Assembly: GCF_013141425.1 (NCBI RefSeq)
Contig: NZ_JABFRA010000018.1
Location: forward strand, 1-50,111
From: Methylotenera sp.
Lineage (GTDB): Bacteria; Pseudomonadota; Gammaproteobacteria; Burkholderiales; Methylophilaceae
DNA length: 50,111 nt
Direction of reading: 5' to 3'
This document shows positions 29,852-40,617 of the stretch, in pieces; within the stretch, counting starts at the first letter, position 1; every line of letters begins with the position of its first letter. The translations under genes and the position numbers were made by a program. The notes under the pieces were generated by a model. That model was not told the DNA's origin, ran no database searches, and saw nothing but the letters and a program-made list of their open reading frames with translations.

Positions 29852-32800
29852 ATGGCATCAGATTTAAGTAATTCTATCGTTCGTTCCAATCAGCCAGTAA
29901 GTCAAGGCCTATATCGCTCAACTCACGAGCGTGATGCTTGTGGTGTGGGTTTTGTTGCGCATATCAAAGGTAAGAAAAGCCATGATATTGTGCAAAAAGG
30001 TTTGGAGTTGCTCACCAACTTAACGCATCGCGGTGCAACAGGCTATGACCCTAAGTTGGGTGACGGTGCTGGTTTGCTTATGCAAATGCCAGATGCATTT
30101 ATGCGTAAAGAAGCGGAAAAGCTTGGTATTAGCCTTCCTGAAGCAGGTCAATATGCCGTTGGTAATGTATTTTTGCCACAAAATGCTAAAAATCGTGAAA
30201 CCTGCGAAGCGCTAATTAGCAAAATAATTTCGGAAGAAAATCAAACATTATTGGGCTGGCGTAACGTGCCAGTAGATAACAGTAACATCGCCCAAGCAGC
30301 GCGTGATGTTGAACCTACCATGCGCCAGTTGATTATTGGCGCTACTTCAGTGGACCAAACCAAAGAAAATCAAAATAAGTTCGAGCGTAAGCTGTTTGTG
30401 ATTCGCAAACGCATTGAGCATGCGGTTCGTGCATTGAATCTGCAAGATAAAGCTACGTTCTATATACCCTCGTTGTCTTCGCGCACCATTGTTTACAAAG
30501 GGATGTTGCTTGCAAATGAAGTCGGGGTTTATTACAAAGATTTAAGCGATGAGACGCTGGTTTCAGCTCTGGCGTTAGTGCATCAACGTTTCTCAACCAA
30601 TACCTTCCCGGCTTGGGACTTGGCACATCCATTCCGTATGATTGCGCATAACGGTGAAATTAATACCGTGCAAGGTAACGTTAACTGGATGGCTGCGCGT
30701 CACGAGACTATGAAGTCAAGTGTGATTGGCAAGGATTTAGAAAAGCTTTGGCCGCTGATTGTGGACGGTCAGTCAGATTCTGCATGCTTTGATAACTGTT
30801 TGGAACTGTTAGTGGCGGGTGGATATTCATTACCGCATGCTATGATGATGTTGATTCCAGAAGCATGGAATAATAATGCGATGATGGATGAAGAGCGTCG
30901 CGCGTTCTACGAATACCACGCAGCCCTAATGGAGCCATGGGATGGCCCTGCGGCGGTAGCATTTACTGATGGTCGTATGATTGGTGCAACTTTAGACCGC
31001 AACGGTTTGCGTCCAGCACGTTATCTGGTGACGGAAGATGACCTTGTGATGATGGCGTCTGAAATGGGCGTATTGACATTTCCTCAAGAAAAAATCGTTA
31101 AAAAATGGCGACTTGAACCTGGAAAAATGTTGTTAATAGATACCGAGCAAGGTCGCATTATTGGTGATGCCGAAGTGAAAAATGCACTTGCGACGGCTAA
31201 ACCTTATAAACAATGGATTGAAAAAACACGCTATTTCTTGAGTGATATGCCTAAAGTTGAAGGCGAGTTAGAAATAGCGGCTAGCTTATTAGATACTCAG
31301 CAAGCTTTCGGTTACACACAAGAAGATATAAAATTCGTAATGCTGCCGATGTTGCTAAACGGCGAAGAAGGTGCTGGCTCAATGGGTAACGACGCCGCTT
31401 TGCCAGTGCTGTCAGCCAAACCGAAATCACTTTATAACTACTTCAAACAATTATTTGCGCAAGTGACTAATCCCCCAATTGACCCGATTCGTGAAGAATT
31501 AGTCATGTCATTGGTGACTTTTATTGGCCCTAAACCAAATTTACTGGCTGTGGATGAATCTACTCCACCAATCCGTTTAGAAGCTAGTCAGCCAGTGCTG
31601 ACGCTAGATGAGTTAGAGCAATTGAAAGCCATTGCGACACTTACACAAAACCAATATAAGTCTTTGGTGTTAGATATTACTTATCCCGCAAGTCAAGGTA
31701 AAGCTGGCATGGTTGCAGCGGTTGCGAGCATTACCAGCGCGGCTCAAAGTGCCGTTCAAAGTGGATTTAATATTCTAATCCTTTCGGATAGAAATATAAG
31801 TGCCGATCGCCTAGCAATTCCAGCGCTACTGGCTTGTTCTGCAACACATGAGCATTTGGTGAGAGCAGGCTTGCGAACCAGTGCAGGCTTGGTGATTGAT
31901 ACAGGCTCAGCACGTGAAGTACATCACTTTGCCTTATTAGCAGGTTACGGCGCAGAGGCAGTTTGTCCGTGGTTAGCGTTTGAGACAATTAAACATCTGG
32001 ATGTTAAAGATGACTATGTAGCTGCTAAAAACTTTGTAAAAGCCATCGGCAAGGGCTTGTACAAAGTTATGTCAAAAATGGGAATTTCGACTTATCAATC
32101 CTATTGCGGAGCTCAAAAATTTGAAGCGATTGGTTTAAGTACAGCTTTTGTCGAGCAATATTTTACAGGCACGACTACCAATATTGAAGGTATAGGACTC
32201 GAACAAGTGGCAGAAGAGGTAGAACGTTTGCATCTAGCGGCGTTTGGTGAAGACCCAGTGCTGGCGAACAGCTTGGATGCGGGCGGTGAGTACGCATTTC
32301 GGGTGCGTGGCGAAGAACACATGTGGACACCTGATTCGATTGCAAAACTACAATATGCAACACGTACTGGTCAATACGATACCTATAAAGAATACGCTAA
32401 GTTGATTAACGACCAAACACGCCGTCACATGACTTTACGTGGCTTGTTTGAGATTAAATCAGTAGGTAAAGCAATTCCGCTTGAGCAGGTTGAACCTGCA
32501 AAGGAAATCGTAAAACGTTTTGCTACCGGCGCGATGTCATTGGGTTCCATTTCAACAGAAGCGCATGCAACGTTAGCAATTGCCATGAATCGTATCGGTG
32601 GAAAATCAAATACGGGTGAAGGCGGCGAAGATGCTAAACGGTTTATTCCAGTGTCTATTGACACCACAATGGCAAAGGTCATTGGTGACAATGTAATTGT
32701 CAAGGACATCGCTTTAAAAGCAGGCGACTCGATGCGCTCGAGTATTAAGCAAGTAGCTTCTGGTCGTTTTGGGGTTACTGCGGAATATTTGGCGAATGCT

Positions 32801-34504
32801 GATCAGATTCAAATTAAAATGGCGCAAGGTGCAAAACCAGGTGAAGGTGGCCAATTGCCAGGCCATAAGGTGAGTGAGTACATTGCAAAACTGCGTTTTT
32901 CAGTACCTGGTGTGGGTTTGATTTCTCCTCCTCCACACCATGATATTTATTCTATTGAAGATTTAGCGCAGCTGATACATGACTTGAAAAATGCCAATCC
33001 TAAAGCCTCAATCTCTGTTAAGTTAGTGGCTGAAACCGGTGTGGGTACGGTAGCCGCAGGTGTTGCAAAAGCAAAATCAGACCACATCGTGATTGCAGGT
33101 CACGATGGCGGTACAGGCGCTTCACCAATTTCATCAGTTAAACATGCTGGCGGCCCATGGGAAATCGGTCTTGCTGAAACGCAGCAAACTTTAGTGTTAA
33201 ACCAATTACGCGGCCGCGTAGTGGTGCAAGTGGATGGCCAAATTAAAACTGGTCGCGATGTTGTCATTGGCGCGCTATTAGGTGCTGATGAGTTCGGTTT
33301 TGCTACGGCACCACTAGTGGTTGAAGGCTGTATCATGATGCGTAAATGTCATCTGAATACATGTCCTGTTGGCGTGGCCACACAGGACCCAGAACTTCGT
33401 AAGCGCTTTACTGGTCAGCCAGAGCATGTGGTGAACTACTTCTTTTTTGTTGCTGAAGAGGTGCGTGAATTAATGGCTTCTATTGGTGTGGCTAAGTTTG
33501 ACGATTTAATTGGTCGCGCAGACCTACTCGATATGCACGCGGGCATTGAACATTGGAAAATCAATGGTTTAGATTTCAGTAAAGTGTTCCATTTACCTGC
33601 AATGCCAGCCGAAGTTTCACGTAAAAACAATGATGTTCAAGACCATGGCCTAATAAATGCACTGGATAACAAATTGGTGGCATTAGCGAAACCAGCGCTT
33701 GAAACAGGTAAAAATGTGGTGCTGGATATTGCTATTTCAAATACAAATCGCACTGTTGGCACTATGTTGTCGAATCAAATTGCCACGCGATATGGAAATG
33801 CTGGCTTGCCAGATGACACGATACATGTCAATTTCACTGGGACTTCCGGCCAAAGTTTTGCCGCATTTTTGGCTAAAGGCATTACCTTTGAATTGACTGG
33901 CGAAGGCAATGATTACGTAGGTAAAGGCCTATGCGGAGGTCGAATTATTATTAAACCGCCTGCATTATTCCGTGGTGTATCGCATGAAAATATTATTGCT
34001 GGTAACACCGTGATGTACGGTGCAACAACTGGTGAAAGTTATCTCAGTGGCGTGGCAGGTGAGCGTTTCTGTGTGCGTAACTCAGGCGCTACGGCGGTAG
34101 TTGAAGGTGTAGGCAATCATGGTTGTGAATATATGACAGGTGGTACTGTGGTGGTGCTTGGTTTAACAGGCCAAAATTTCGCCGCAGGCATGAGCGGTGG
34201 CGTGGCCTATGTGTACGATGAAGACGGTTTATTTGCCAAACGCTGTAACATGAATATGGTTTCACTTGAAAAAGTTGAAGCCACAGAATCCAGTGTTGGA
34301 AAAGTACAGCATTTAGATCAACCAGATGAAGTGACACTAAAAACTCTGGTAGAAAACCATGCAAAATACACTGGGAGCTTGCGTGCAAAAGCCATACTGG
34401 CTGATTGGGTAAATTACAGGGCTAAGTTTGTCAAAGTGATGCCAAATGAATACAAGCGGGCATTGATTGAACTTGCTGAAGACAAAGCACTGGTAGCGGC
34501 TTAA
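29852..34504 (+). CDS. gltB: Glutamate synthase (NADPH) large subunit
   Basis: GltB transfers the amide nitrogen of glutamine to 2-oxoglutarate. The N-terminal class II glutaminase begins with Cys30 (ERDACGVGF) after removal of a 29-residue propeptide. It is followed by the central domain, the FMN-binding synthase barrel with the 3Fe-4S cysteines in [12 protein letters not shown], and the C-terminal GXGXG beta-helix (repeated GG and GATGES motifs). The 1550 residues are standard. gltD follows after 33 bases. The 131-base upstream gap must carry the promoter; no clear nitrogen-regulator site was recognised. Confidence 0.98.
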   Translation: MASDLSNSIVRSNQPVSQGLYRSTHERDACGVGFVAHIKGKKSHDIVQKGLELLTNLTHRGATGYDPKLGDGAGLLMQMPDAFMRKEAEKLGISLPEAGQYAVGNVFLPQNAKNRETCEALISKIISEENQTLLGWRNVPVDNSNIAQAARDVEPTMRQLIIGATSVDQTKENQNKFERKLFVIRKRIEHAVRALNLQDKATFYIPSLSSRTIVYKGMLLANEVGVYYKDLSDETLVSALALVHQRFSTNTFPAWDLAHPFRMIAHNGEINTVQGNVNWMAARHETMKSSVIGKDLEKLWPLIVDGQSDSACFDNCLELLVAGGYSLPHAMMMLIPEAWNNNAMMDEERRAFYEYHAALMEPWDGPAAVAFTDGRMIGATLDRNGLRPARYLVTEDDLVMMASEMGVLTFPQEKIVKKWRLEPGKMLLIDTEQGRIIGDAEVKNALATAKPYKQWIEKTRYFLSDMPKVEGELEIAASLLDTQQAFGYTQEDIKFVMLPMLLNGEEGAGSMGNDAALPVLSAKPKSLYNYFKQLFAQVTNPPIDPIREELVMSLVTFIGPKPNLLAVDESTPPIRLEASQPVLTLDELEQLKAIATLTQNQYKSLVLDITYPASQGKAGMVAAVASITSAAQSAVQSGFNILILSDRNISADRLAIPALLACSATHEHLVRAGLRTSAGLVIDTGSAREVHHFALLAGYGAEAVCPWLAFETIKHLDVKDDYVAAKNFVKAIGKGLYKVMSKMGISTYQSYCGAQKFEAIGLSTAFVEQYFTGTTTNIEGIGLEQVAEEVERLHLAAFGEDPVLANSLDAGGEYAFRVRGEEHMWTPDSIAKLQYATRTGQYDTYKEYAKLINDQTRRHMTLRGLFEIKSVGKAIPLEQVEPAKEIVKRFATGAMSLGSISTEAHATLAIAMNRIGGKSNTGEGGEDAKRFIPVSIDTTMAKVIGDNVIVKDIALKAGDSMRSSIKQVASGRFGVTAEYLANADQIQIKMAQGAKPGEGGQLPGHKVSEYIAKLRFSVPGVGLISPPPHHDIYSIEDLAQLIHDLKNANPKASISVKLVAETGVGTVAAGVAKAKSDHIVIAGHDGGTGASPISSVKHAGGPWEIGLAETQQTLVLNQLRGRVVVQVDGQIKTGRDVVIGALLGADEFGFATAPLVVEGCIMMRKCHLNTCPVGVATQDPELRKRFTGQPEHVVNYFFFVAEEVRELMASIGVAKFDDLIGRADLLDMHAGIEHWKINGLDFSKVFHLPAMPAEVSRKNNDVQDHGLINALDNKLVALAKPALETGKNVVLDIAISNTNRTVGTMLSNQIATRYGNAGLPDDTIHVNFTGTSGQSFAAFLAKGITFELTGEGNDYVGKGLCGGRIIIKPPALFRGVSHENIIAGNTVMYGATTGESYLSGVAGERFCVRNSGATAVVEGVGNHGCEYMTGGTVVVLGLTGQNFAAGMSGGVAYVYDEDGLFAKRCNMNMVSLEKVEATESSVGKVQHLDQPDEVTLKTLVENHAKYTGSLRAKAILADWVNYRAKFVKVMPNEYKRALIELAEDKALVAA

Positions 34505-34537
34505 GGCGCAACAGGATAAAGGGTAAAGGCTTAAAGT

Positions 34538-35965
34538 ATGGGTAAGGCAACGGGATTTATGGAATACGCAAGACTGGCAGAAGCAAATCTGCCTGTTACT
34601 GATCGCGTTAAAAACTACAAAGAGTTTGTATTGCATCTAACGGATGATCAAGCAAAGCAGCAAGGTGCACGCTGTATGGATTGTGGCATTCCGTTCTGTA
34701 CCACTGGATGTCCAATCAATAACATCATTCCAGATTGGAATGATTTGGTGTATCACCAAGACTGGAAATCCGCAATTGACGTTTTGCACTCAACTAATAA
34801 CTTTCCCGAGTTTACGGGCCGTATCTGCCCCGCGCCGTGCGAGGCTGCTTGCACGCTTAACATCAATGCCGATGCTGTTGGTATTAAATCAATAGAACAT
34901 GCGATTATTGATAAAGCTTGGGAAAACGACTGGGTAACTCCGCAAATCCCTAGCCAAAAAACAGGTAAAAAAGTGGCAATCGTTGGCTCTGGTCCTGCTG
35001 GTTTAGCTGCTGCGCAGCAATTGGCGCGTGTGGGCCATTCCGTCGTTGTACTTGAAAAGGAAACACGTGTAGGCGGCTTACTACGATACGGTATACCAGA
35101 CTTTAAAATGGAAAAATCGCATATTGACCGTCGCATGGTGCAAATGCAGGCGGAAGGCGTGGAGTTCCGGGTTAATCAACATGTGGGCGAGAATGTGAAA
35201 GCGGATGATTTGCTGGCAGAGTTTGATGCAGTAATCTTAGCAGCCGGTGCGGAAAATCCGCGTGATTTGCCAGTGAAGGGTCGTGAATTAGACGGTGTTC
35301 ACTTTGCGATGGATTTTTTGACACCACAGAATAAAGTGGTAGCGGGTGATAGCATTGCAGAACAAATTAAGGCCACTGGCAAGCACGTGGTGGTGATTGG
35401 TGGCGGTGATACGGGTTCTGACTGCGTAGGCACTTCAAATCGCCACGGTGCGGTAAGTATTACCCAGTTTGAATTAATGCCGCAACCACCAGAAAAAGAA
35501 AATAAAGAACTTGTTTGGCCAAATTGGCCGCTGAAAATGCGTACATCCAGCTCGCATGAAGAAGGCGCAAATCGTGATTGGTCTATTACCACCAAAGAAT
35601 TAATTGGGGAAAACGGTAAACTTGTAGCATTAAAAGGCGCGAAAGTGGAATGGAAAGATGGCAAAATGGTTGAAGTCGCGGGATCTGAATTCATGATTAA
35701 AGCCGACTTAGTCTTATTAGCCATGGGCTTTGTCTCACCAGTGCAAAAACTACTAGAAGTATTTGGTGTAGAAAAAGATGCACGTGGCAATGCGAAAGCC
35801 GCTACCGAAGGCAATGACAGCTATAAAACCAGCAAGGCCAAAGTGTTTGCAGCGGGTGATGTGCGTCGCGGGCAATCATTGGTGGTATGGGCAATTCGCG
35901 AAGGCCGCCAGGCAGCGCGGGCTGTAGATGAGTTCTTAATGGGCGCTTCTACACTGCCACGCTAG
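34538..35965 (+). CDS. gltD: Glutamate synthase (NADPH) small subunit
   Basis: GltD passes electrons from NADPH through FAD and two 4Fe-4S clusters to GltB. The cluster cysteines occur as [14 protein letters not shown] and CPAPCEAAC near the N-terminus. The first dinucleotide-binding motif is [14 protein letters not shown] (FAD), the second [13 protein letters not shown] (NADPH). The length is 475. It shares a transcript with gltB and is closed by a strong terminator. Confidence 0.97.
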   Translation: MGKATGFMEYARLAEANLPVTDRVKNYKEFVLHLTDDQAKQQGARCMDCGIPFCTTGCPINNIIPDWNDLVYHQDWKSAIDVLHSTNNFPEFTGRICPAPCEAACTLNINADAVGIKSIEHAIIDKAWENDWVTPQIPSQKTGKKVAIVGSGPAGLAAAQQLARVGHSVVVLEKETRVGGLLRYGIPDFKMEKSHIDRRMVQMQAEGVEFRVNQHVGENVKADDLLAEFDAVILAAGAENPRDLPVKGRELDGVHFAMDFLTPQNKVVAGDSIAEQIKATGKHVVVIGGGDTGSDCVGTSNRHGAVSITQFELMPQPPEKENKELVWPNWPLKMRTSSSHEEGANRDWSITTKELIGENGKLVALKGAKVEWKDGKMVEVAGSEFMIKADLVLLAMGFVSPVQKLLEVFGVEKDARGNAKAATEGNDSYKTSKAKVFAAGDVRRGQSLVVWAIREGRQAARAVDEFLMGASTLPR

Positions 35966-36017
35966 ATGAGATAAAAATTAAATTAGTAAAATAAAAACTG
36001 AAACTAATTAAAAATTA

Positions 36018-36053
36018 AAGGACGCGAAGTAAATCAGTTTGCGTCCTTTTTTA
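36018..36053 (+). terminator. Rho-independent terminator of gltBD
   Basis: GGACGC (36021-36026) pairs with GCGTCC (36042-36047), with AAA/TTT extension and a 15-base loop that may pair further (GAA/TTT). It is followed by six T. It lies about 50 bases after gltD and 34 bases before hemE. Confidence 0.88.
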
Positions 36054-36086
36054 TTAGATGAATGCCATTTTAAATAGGTAAACACA

Positions 36087-37151
36087 ATGAGTGAATTAAA
36101 AAATGACACGTTCTTAAAAGCATTAATGCGTCAGCCGACCGACTACACCCCAGTGTGGATGATGCGTCAAGCAGGACGTTATTTACCTGAATATCGTGAA
36201 AGCCGCAAAACAGCAGGTAGCTTCTTGCAATTGTGCAAAAACGCACAATTTGCAACGGATGTCACGCTTCAGCCGTTAGATCGTTATCCTTTGCTAGATT
36301 CTGCCATTTTGTTCTCGGATATTCTTACTGTGCCCGATGCAATGGGTTTAGGTTTGTATTTTGAAGAAGGTGAAGGCCCAAAGTTTGAGCGTACTTTACA
36401 ATTAGAAGTTGATATTCAAAAGCTAGAAGTGCCAGACATGGCTAAATTGCAATATGTATTTGATGCCGTAAGCAGCATACGCAAGGCTTTGAATGGGCGA
36501 GTACCATTGATTGGTTTTTCAGGTAGCCCTTGGACCCTCGCCACTTATATGGTGGAAGGTAAAGGCGGTACAGACTTTTTAACCACTAAGAAAATGGCTT
36601 ATGCCCGCCCTGATTTATTGCATCATATTTTAGAAACAACAGCGCAAACTGTTATTCAGTATTTAAATGCGCAAATCGCCGCAGGCGCGCAAGCGGTAAT
36701 GATTTTTGATTCATGGGGCGGCGCGCTTTCACACGATGCTTACATTGAATTTTCACTGAATTACATGCAAAAAATCGTGGCTGGATTAACCAAAACCAAT
36801 GATGGTCGCAAAGTGCCAAGTGTTGTGTTTACCAAAGGCGGTGCCTTGTGGTTAGAAGCACAAGCCGAGATTGGAGCAGATGCGCTTGGTTTAGATTGGG
36901 CGGTGGATATTGGTCAAGCACGTCAACGAGTGGGCGATAAAGTAGCACTACAAGGCAACTTAGACCCTGCAATTTTGCTTTCAACACCAGAAGCGATTGA
37001 GGAGCAAGTAGAAAATGTATTACGCAGCTATGGCCATGGACATGGCCATGTGTTTAATCTAGGTCACGGTATCACGCAATGGACGCCGCCAGAGAACGCG
37101 GCAGCAATGTTAGATGCGGTTAGAAAGCATAGTCAGCAATATCATAAATAA
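36087..37151 (+). CDS. hemE: Uroporphyrinogen decarboxylase
   Basis: HemE removes four carboxyl groups from uroporphyrinogen III to give coproporphyrinogen III. The family signatures [16 protein letters not shown] (22-37) and [17 protein letters not shown] (mid-protein) are intact, including the substrate-binding Arg residues in the first. The length of 354 matches E. coli. It stands alone between two terminators. Demand for haem is high in this organism, which makes several c- and b-type cytochromes. Confidence 0.98.
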   Translation: MSELKNDTFLKALMRQPTDYTPVWMMRQAGRYLPEYRESRKTAGSFLQLCKNAQFATDVTLQPLDRYPLLDSAILFSDILTVPDAMGLGLYFEEGEGPKFERTLQLEVDIQKLEVPDMAKLQYVFDAVSSIRKALNGRVPLIGFSGSPWTLATYMVEGKGGTDFLTTKKMAYARPDLLHHILETTAQTVIQYLNAQIAAGAQAVMIFDSWGGALSHDAYIEFSLNYMQKIVAGLTKTNDGRKVPSVVFTKGGALWLEAQAEIGADALGLDWAVDIGQARQRVGDKVALQGNLDPAILLSTPEAIEEQVENVLRSYGHGHGHVFNLGHGITQWTPPENAAAMLDAVRKHSQQYHK

Positions 37152-37154
37152 AGA

Positions 37155-37181
37155 AAAAGCCCGAAATAGTCGGGCTTTTTT
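37155..37181 (+). terminator. Rho-independent terminator of hemE
   Basis: AAAAGCCCGA pairs with TCGGGCTTTT around a five-base loop, followed by further T residues. It stands directly after hemE and before the convergent cytochrome b561 gene. Because A residues precede the stem it may work in both directions. Confidence 0.9.
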
Positions 37182-37195
37182 ATTAAAGCTTTATC

Positions 37196-37795
37196 TTATT
37201 TCAAAGTCATACGTTTCATCGTGTCATCTTTATCAATGAACTTGTGCTTTAACGCCCCTGCAACATGCAGACTAATGACGAGTATAAATATTAACACAAC
37301 GATTTCGTGCACTTCTTTAAATAATTCTCTGACGTCTTTATTGTCCAATCCTTTGATAAAGTCAGTGCCAAACCACATGAGGCCGTATTTACTGTTGATG
37401 GCCATGATGAGGCCGCTTAAAGGTACAGCAATCATTAACAGGTAGAGAACATGATGTGTGCCAGTCGCAAGTTTGCGTTCCCAAGCTTTGTATGAGGTTA
37501 GCAAGGCGGGTGGGCGGTGGGTAATGCGCCATACTAAGCGCAAGGCGATTAAAACCAACAACGTGACGCCTATAGATTTATGCAGGTTAAAGTAAAAAGT
37601 TCTGGGGCTCGCTTCTTCAGCTAGATTCCATGTATAGATGCCTAAGTTAAACAAATCGAAGCCCAATTGTTTTGATGCATCTTTAGGAAGTTCACTCATA
37701 AACCAGCCGAGCGCAAACATACCAAAAACAACAAGCGCGATAAGCCAGTGTAGAATAACAGCGACATTAGTATAACGTGTTGAAACTTGATTCAT
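37196..37795 (-). CDS. Cytochrome b561 family protein (di-haem membrane b cytochrome)
   Basis: With the chosen start the product has 199 residues, four membrane helices and the histidine pattern of bacterial b561: His16 (LHW) in helix 1, NLHKSIG, GTHHVLYL, and EVHEIV...SLHVAGALKH in the last helix region. Such proteins move electrons between the quinone pool and periplasmic carriers or, in YceJ/CybB types, oxidise quinol. The ATG has an AGGA about eight bases upstream; an earlier in-frame ATG 24 codons upstream would add a polar stretch that begins inside the promoter region. It is divergent from the metallo-hydrolase gene across 105 bases. Confidence 0.9.
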   Translation of the reverse strand: MNQVSTRYTNVAVILHWLIALVVFGMFALGWFMSELPKDASKQLGFDLFNLGIYTWNLAEEASPRTFYFNLHKSIGVTLLVLIALRLVWRITHRPPALLTSYKAWERKLATGTHHVLYLLMIAVPLSGLIMAINSKYGLMWFGTDFIKGLDNKDVRELFKEVHEIVVLIFILVISLHVAGALKHKFIDKDDTMKRMTLK

Positions 37796-37825
37796 TGTAG
37801 TATCCTGAAGGTAAAAAACGCTTAT

Positions 37826-37841
37826 GTGACAGTGGTCACTG
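37826..37841. promoter_or_regulatory. Inverted repeat between cytochrome b561 and metallo-hydrolase genes
   Basis: The sequence GTGACAGTGGTCACTG holds two overlapping dyads: GTGAC-N4-GTCAC and CAGTG-N2-CACTG. It lies 31-46 bases upstream of the cytochrome start and about 60 bases before the metallo-hydrolase start, where an operator for the divergent pair would be expected. No regulator gene adjoins it. The assignment is by symmetry only. Confidence 0.3.
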
Positions 37842-37900
37842 CGAATGATTGCATAAAAGCGCACCATTCTAATCGGTAATATCTAATTAAGGAATAATTC

Positions 37901-38863
37901 ATGCCAAATCTAATGATAATCATGAGTATGCTGGCTTTTATTGGCTGTGCGCATTCACAGACGGATCAAGCGCAACTAGTCAAACAGCATGATTTTGCGC
38001 TAGAAAGTTTAGGTGATGGCATCTATGTGCATCATGGCGTTCATACAGACATCGACGAGGGCTATCACGGAGACATTTGTAATGCGAGTTTTATCATCGG
38101 TAGCAAAGGTGTTGCAGTGATTGATACGGGAGGTAGCTTAAAGGTAGGGCAGCAGTTGCATGATGCAATAAGAAAAGTAACCTCTTTGCCCGTTTTATAT
38201 GTCATTAACACACATGTGCACCCAGACCATATTTATGGCAACGCAGCTTTTTTAACTGGTGAACCAAATGAATTAAAACCCCAATTTATTGGGCATGACA
38301 AATTGGCCGATGCAATGGAGTTACGACGCGAGCAATATGCTAAATTGAATGCTCGCTTATTAGGTGAAGATGCAATAGGCAGTGAGCTTGTGAAGCCTAA
38401 TGTTGCTGTAAAGCTTACAGCAGATTTAACTTTGGATTTAGGTGATAGAAAACTCATCGTTAAGGCACATCCGATTGCGCATACCAATACTGACGTTTCG
38501 GTGATAGAAAGCAAGGCCAGTACATTATTTGCCGGTGACTTGCTCTTTATCGAACGTACTCCTGTATTAGAGGGCGATATTAAAGGCCTGATTGCAGAAA
38601 TTGAAAAATTAAAAAGCAGTCCTGCCAAACAGGTTGTACCGGGGCATGGCCCGGTTACAAAAAATTGGGTAGAAGCACTGAATAATGCACAACATTACTT
38701 AACAGTTTTGTTGGCAGACATACGCGCCAGTATTAAAAAAGGTGAAACCATGGAGTCGACCATGAATACAGCCGCCGCATCAGAAAAGGATAAATGGTTG
38801 TTGTTCGATATTGCGAATAGGCGCAACGTGAATACGATTTACCCTGCGTTAGAATGGGAATAA
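37901..38863 (+). CDS. Exported MBL-fold metallo-hydrolase (quinoprotein relay/SoxH-like)
   Basis: The 320-residue protein has a hydrophobic N-terminal export signal ending near Cys16 or Ser19; FIGC is a poor lipobox, so lipoprotein or ordinary signal peptide is open. The metallo-beta-lactamase motif is H105-V-H107-P-D109-H110, with later ligands in AHPIAHTNTD, FAGD and VPGHGP. Conserved DICNASFIIG (58-67) and the overall shape fit the group found beside PQQ-dependent dehydrogenases and b/c cytochromes and called quinoprotein relay system zinc metallohydrolase. The substrate of that group is unknown. An AAGGA site precedes the ATG. The divergent b561 supports a periplasmic electron-transfer context. 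Confidence 0.85.
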   Translation: MPNLMIIMSMLAFIGCAHSQTDQAQLVKQHDFALESLGDGIYVHHGVHTDIDEGYHGDICNASFIIGSKGVAVIDTGGSLKVGQQLHDAIRKVTSLPVLYVINTHVHPDHIYGNAAFLTGEPNELKPQFIGHDKLADAMELRREQYAKLNARLLGEDAIGSELVKPNVAVKLTADLTLDLGDRKLIVKAHPIAHTNTDVSVIESKASTLFAGDLLFIERTPVLEGDIKGLIAEIEKLKSSPAKQVVPGHGPVTKNWVEALNNAQHYLTVLLADIRASIKKGETMESTMNTAAASEKDKWLLFDIANRRNVNTIYPALEWE

Positions 38864-38882
38864 TTTAAGTACAGGCTTCAAT

Positions 38883-38908
38883 AAAAAGCGGCCAATGGGC
38901 CGCTTTTT
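38883..38908. terminator. Bidirectional terminator between metallo-hydrolase and DoxX genes
   Basis: AAAAAGCGGCC pairs perfectly with GGCCGCTTTTT around a four-base loop. T-runs follow in both directions, and the two flanking genes converge on it. The same stem sequence recurs at 40871-40897. Confidence 0.92.
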
Positions 38909-38927
38909 GCTAAACATAACATTGAAT

Positions 38928-39308
38928 TTATTTTTTTATGTTATCTAAGCTATAAGCCGTTTGCGGATGACTACTTAAAAGCAACATGCCACCAGCGATT
39001 CCTAAATATAAGAAGAATACGTCTGGGCTGATGCGCCCAAGTACAAATGCTAAAAATAGCGCGAGTGACATTAAAACCAGTGCCGCAATTTTGGTTTTAT
39101 AACCCACTAATAATGCCAAACCACCTAAAAGTTGCACTAAAATAAGTAAAGGTGCAAATAGCAATGGCAGGCCAAATTGTCCCAGTGTCATTTGGTAGTG
39201 TAAGTAGCCGTCAGGCTGGCTGGTGATCGCTACTAGTTTGAGTAATACAACACCCAAAAAAACTGAAGCCAATAAAATTCGTGCAACAGTGGTTTGATAT
39301 TTTTGCAT
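38928..39308 (-). CDS. DoxX family membrane protein
   Basis: The 126 residues form about four membrane helices (roughly 8-28, 48-68, 72-90 and 93-112) with the DoxX-type pattern of small residues and the segment LLGGLALLVGYKTKIAALVL. DoxX proteins are linked to quinone- or thiol-dependent redox reactions in some bacteria, but for most members no function is proven. An AAGG lies upstream of the ATG. It stands between a terminator and the divergent GNAT gene. Confidence 0.75.
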   Translation of the reverse strand: MQKYQTTVARILLASVFLGVVLLKLVAITSQPDGYLHYQMTLGQFGLPLLFAPLLILVQLLGGLALLVGYKTKIAALVLMSLALFLAFVLGRISPDVFFLYLGIAGGMLLLSSHPQTAYSLDNIKK

Positions 39309-39436
39309 AATTAAAAACCTTAAAAAATTTAACTAAAATTTGTAAACATGCATAATGCCTACGATGCCAAATCTTCGCAAGTGAAAATCTAGGATGTTGA
39401 ATGCAATCGATGTAAACAAAATGGGTGAGGTAGGAA

Positions 39437-39874
39437 TTGAATCATCAATATCAGGTAGAAGTCGTAAGTTGGCAGAGCCATCAGGCAGCGTTGAGTCAGG
39501 TACGTCAGCAGGTATTTATTGACGAGCAAAACGTACCAGTTGAACTTGAACTCGATGATTTAGATGCGGATGCAATCCATTTATTGGTAGAAAATCAAGA
39601 AAATCAGCCAATTGCCTGTGCACGGTTGCTGGCAAATGGCAGTATTGGTCGAATGGCGGTACTTATGGATTGGCGCATGCGTGGCATCGGTTTAGCCATG
39701 CTAGACAAGGCAATAAGCATACATCGGCAGTTAGGACGAAACACTATTTTGCTTTCAGCACAAACACATGCCATTGGATTTTATTTAAAAGCTGGTTTTG
39801 TGGTAGTGAGTACGCCGTATTTAGATGCAAATATTCAGCATGTCGACATGCAATTTATCGTTGGAAAAGCTTAG
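39437..39874 (+). CDS. GNAT family N-acetyltransferase
   Basis: The 145-residue product shows the GNAT fold. Near the N-terminus it has the ElaA-like segment LSQVRQQVFIDEQNVP (19-34); motif A for acetyl-CoA is IGRMAVLMDWRMRGIGLAML (69-88), and AIGFYLKAGF (112-121) lies near the end. The start is TTG, since an in-frame stop lies only six bases upstream; GAGG and AGGA elements stand just before it. The substrate is not known. It is 97 bases upstream of the Fae-like gene in the same direction, with no terminator seen between. Confidence 0.85.
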   Translation: MNHQYQVEVVSWQSHQAALSQVRQQVFIDEQNVPVELELDDLDADAIHLLVENQENQPIACARLLANGSIGRMAVLMDWRMRGIGLAMLDKAISIHRQLGRNTILLSAQTHAIGFYLKAGFVVVSTPYLDANIQHVDMQFIVGKA

Positions 39875-39971
39875 TTTTTCGTTTAGTAAATTGCCTAAAC
39901 CATGCTGAATCTATAGAATCTCGCTATTATTAATTTATCAATTATCAATCACAGACACTTAAGGAATACTC

Positions 39972-40523
39972 ATGTCAAAAATCATTTTTAAAGCGGGCGA
40001 AGCCACCGTTTATTCTGAAGGTAAAGATGTTACTGCAGCAATGCCAGAAATTCTAATTGGCGCTGTTGACGGCCCAGTAGGCCAAGCATTTGCAAACTTA
40101 ATGGCGCAAAGTAAAGGCCACACTGCGATGTTTGCCGTGCGTGATATTAACCAATTAGTTCGCCCTGCCTGTATGATGGTGCCAAAAGTTACATTAAAAG
40201 GCAGCACCGATGTGGGTTTATTTGGTGGCGTGGTACAAGCGGGTGTGGCGGATGGTATTTTAGATGCGGTGATTGAAGGCATTATTCCAAAAGACCAAGT
40301 GAATGATTTATGTATCGTTGCTTTGTTATGGATTGATCCAGGTTGTATCGAGCTAGAAAAAGCGGGCACATTAGATAAGGCGGACTTGTACAAAAACAAC
40401 TACGAAGCGATTAAACTAGCGCTTAAACGTGCATTGAACGATGAGCCAACGATTGATGAGTTAATTGCGAATCGTCACAAAATCAAACACTGTATGTGGG
40501 AAGATAGCTGGGATCAGAAGTAA
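39972..40523 (+). CDS. Formaldehyde-activating enzyme (Fae) paralogue
   Basis: Fae condenses formaldehyde with tetrahydromethanopterin to methylene-H4MPT in methylotrophs. This 183-residue protein aligns with Fae across its length, e.g. AGEATVYSEG, VEGIIP-type segment EGIIPKDQVNDL, and YNYEA-like NNYEAIKLALKRALNDEP. In true Fae the catalytic histidine lies in VAHIDLIIG; here the equivalent is TAAMPEILIG, so Met24 replaces it and Glu26 replaces the neighbouring aspartate. It also has three or four extra cysteines. It therefore belongs to the divergent Fae-like paralogues of methylotrophs and may not be a normal formaldehyde-activating enzyme. An AAGGA site precedes the ATG. Confidence 0.88.
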   Translation: MSKIIFKAGEATVYSEGKDVTAAMPEILIGAVDGPVGQAFANLMAQSKGHTAMFAVRDINQLVRPACMMVPKVTLKGSTDVGLFGGVVQAGVADGILDAVIEGIIPKDQVNDLCIVALLWIDPGCIELEKAGTLDKADLYKNNYEAIKLALKRALNDEPTIDELIANRHKIKHCMWEDSWDQK

Positions 40524-40617
40524 GTCTTAAAATTAGTGGGAATTAATCCCACAAAACACTTGCCAAAATATGTAAAGGTTTTTAATATAAATCGGTAACA
40601 CATTATTAGGGGGTGAT

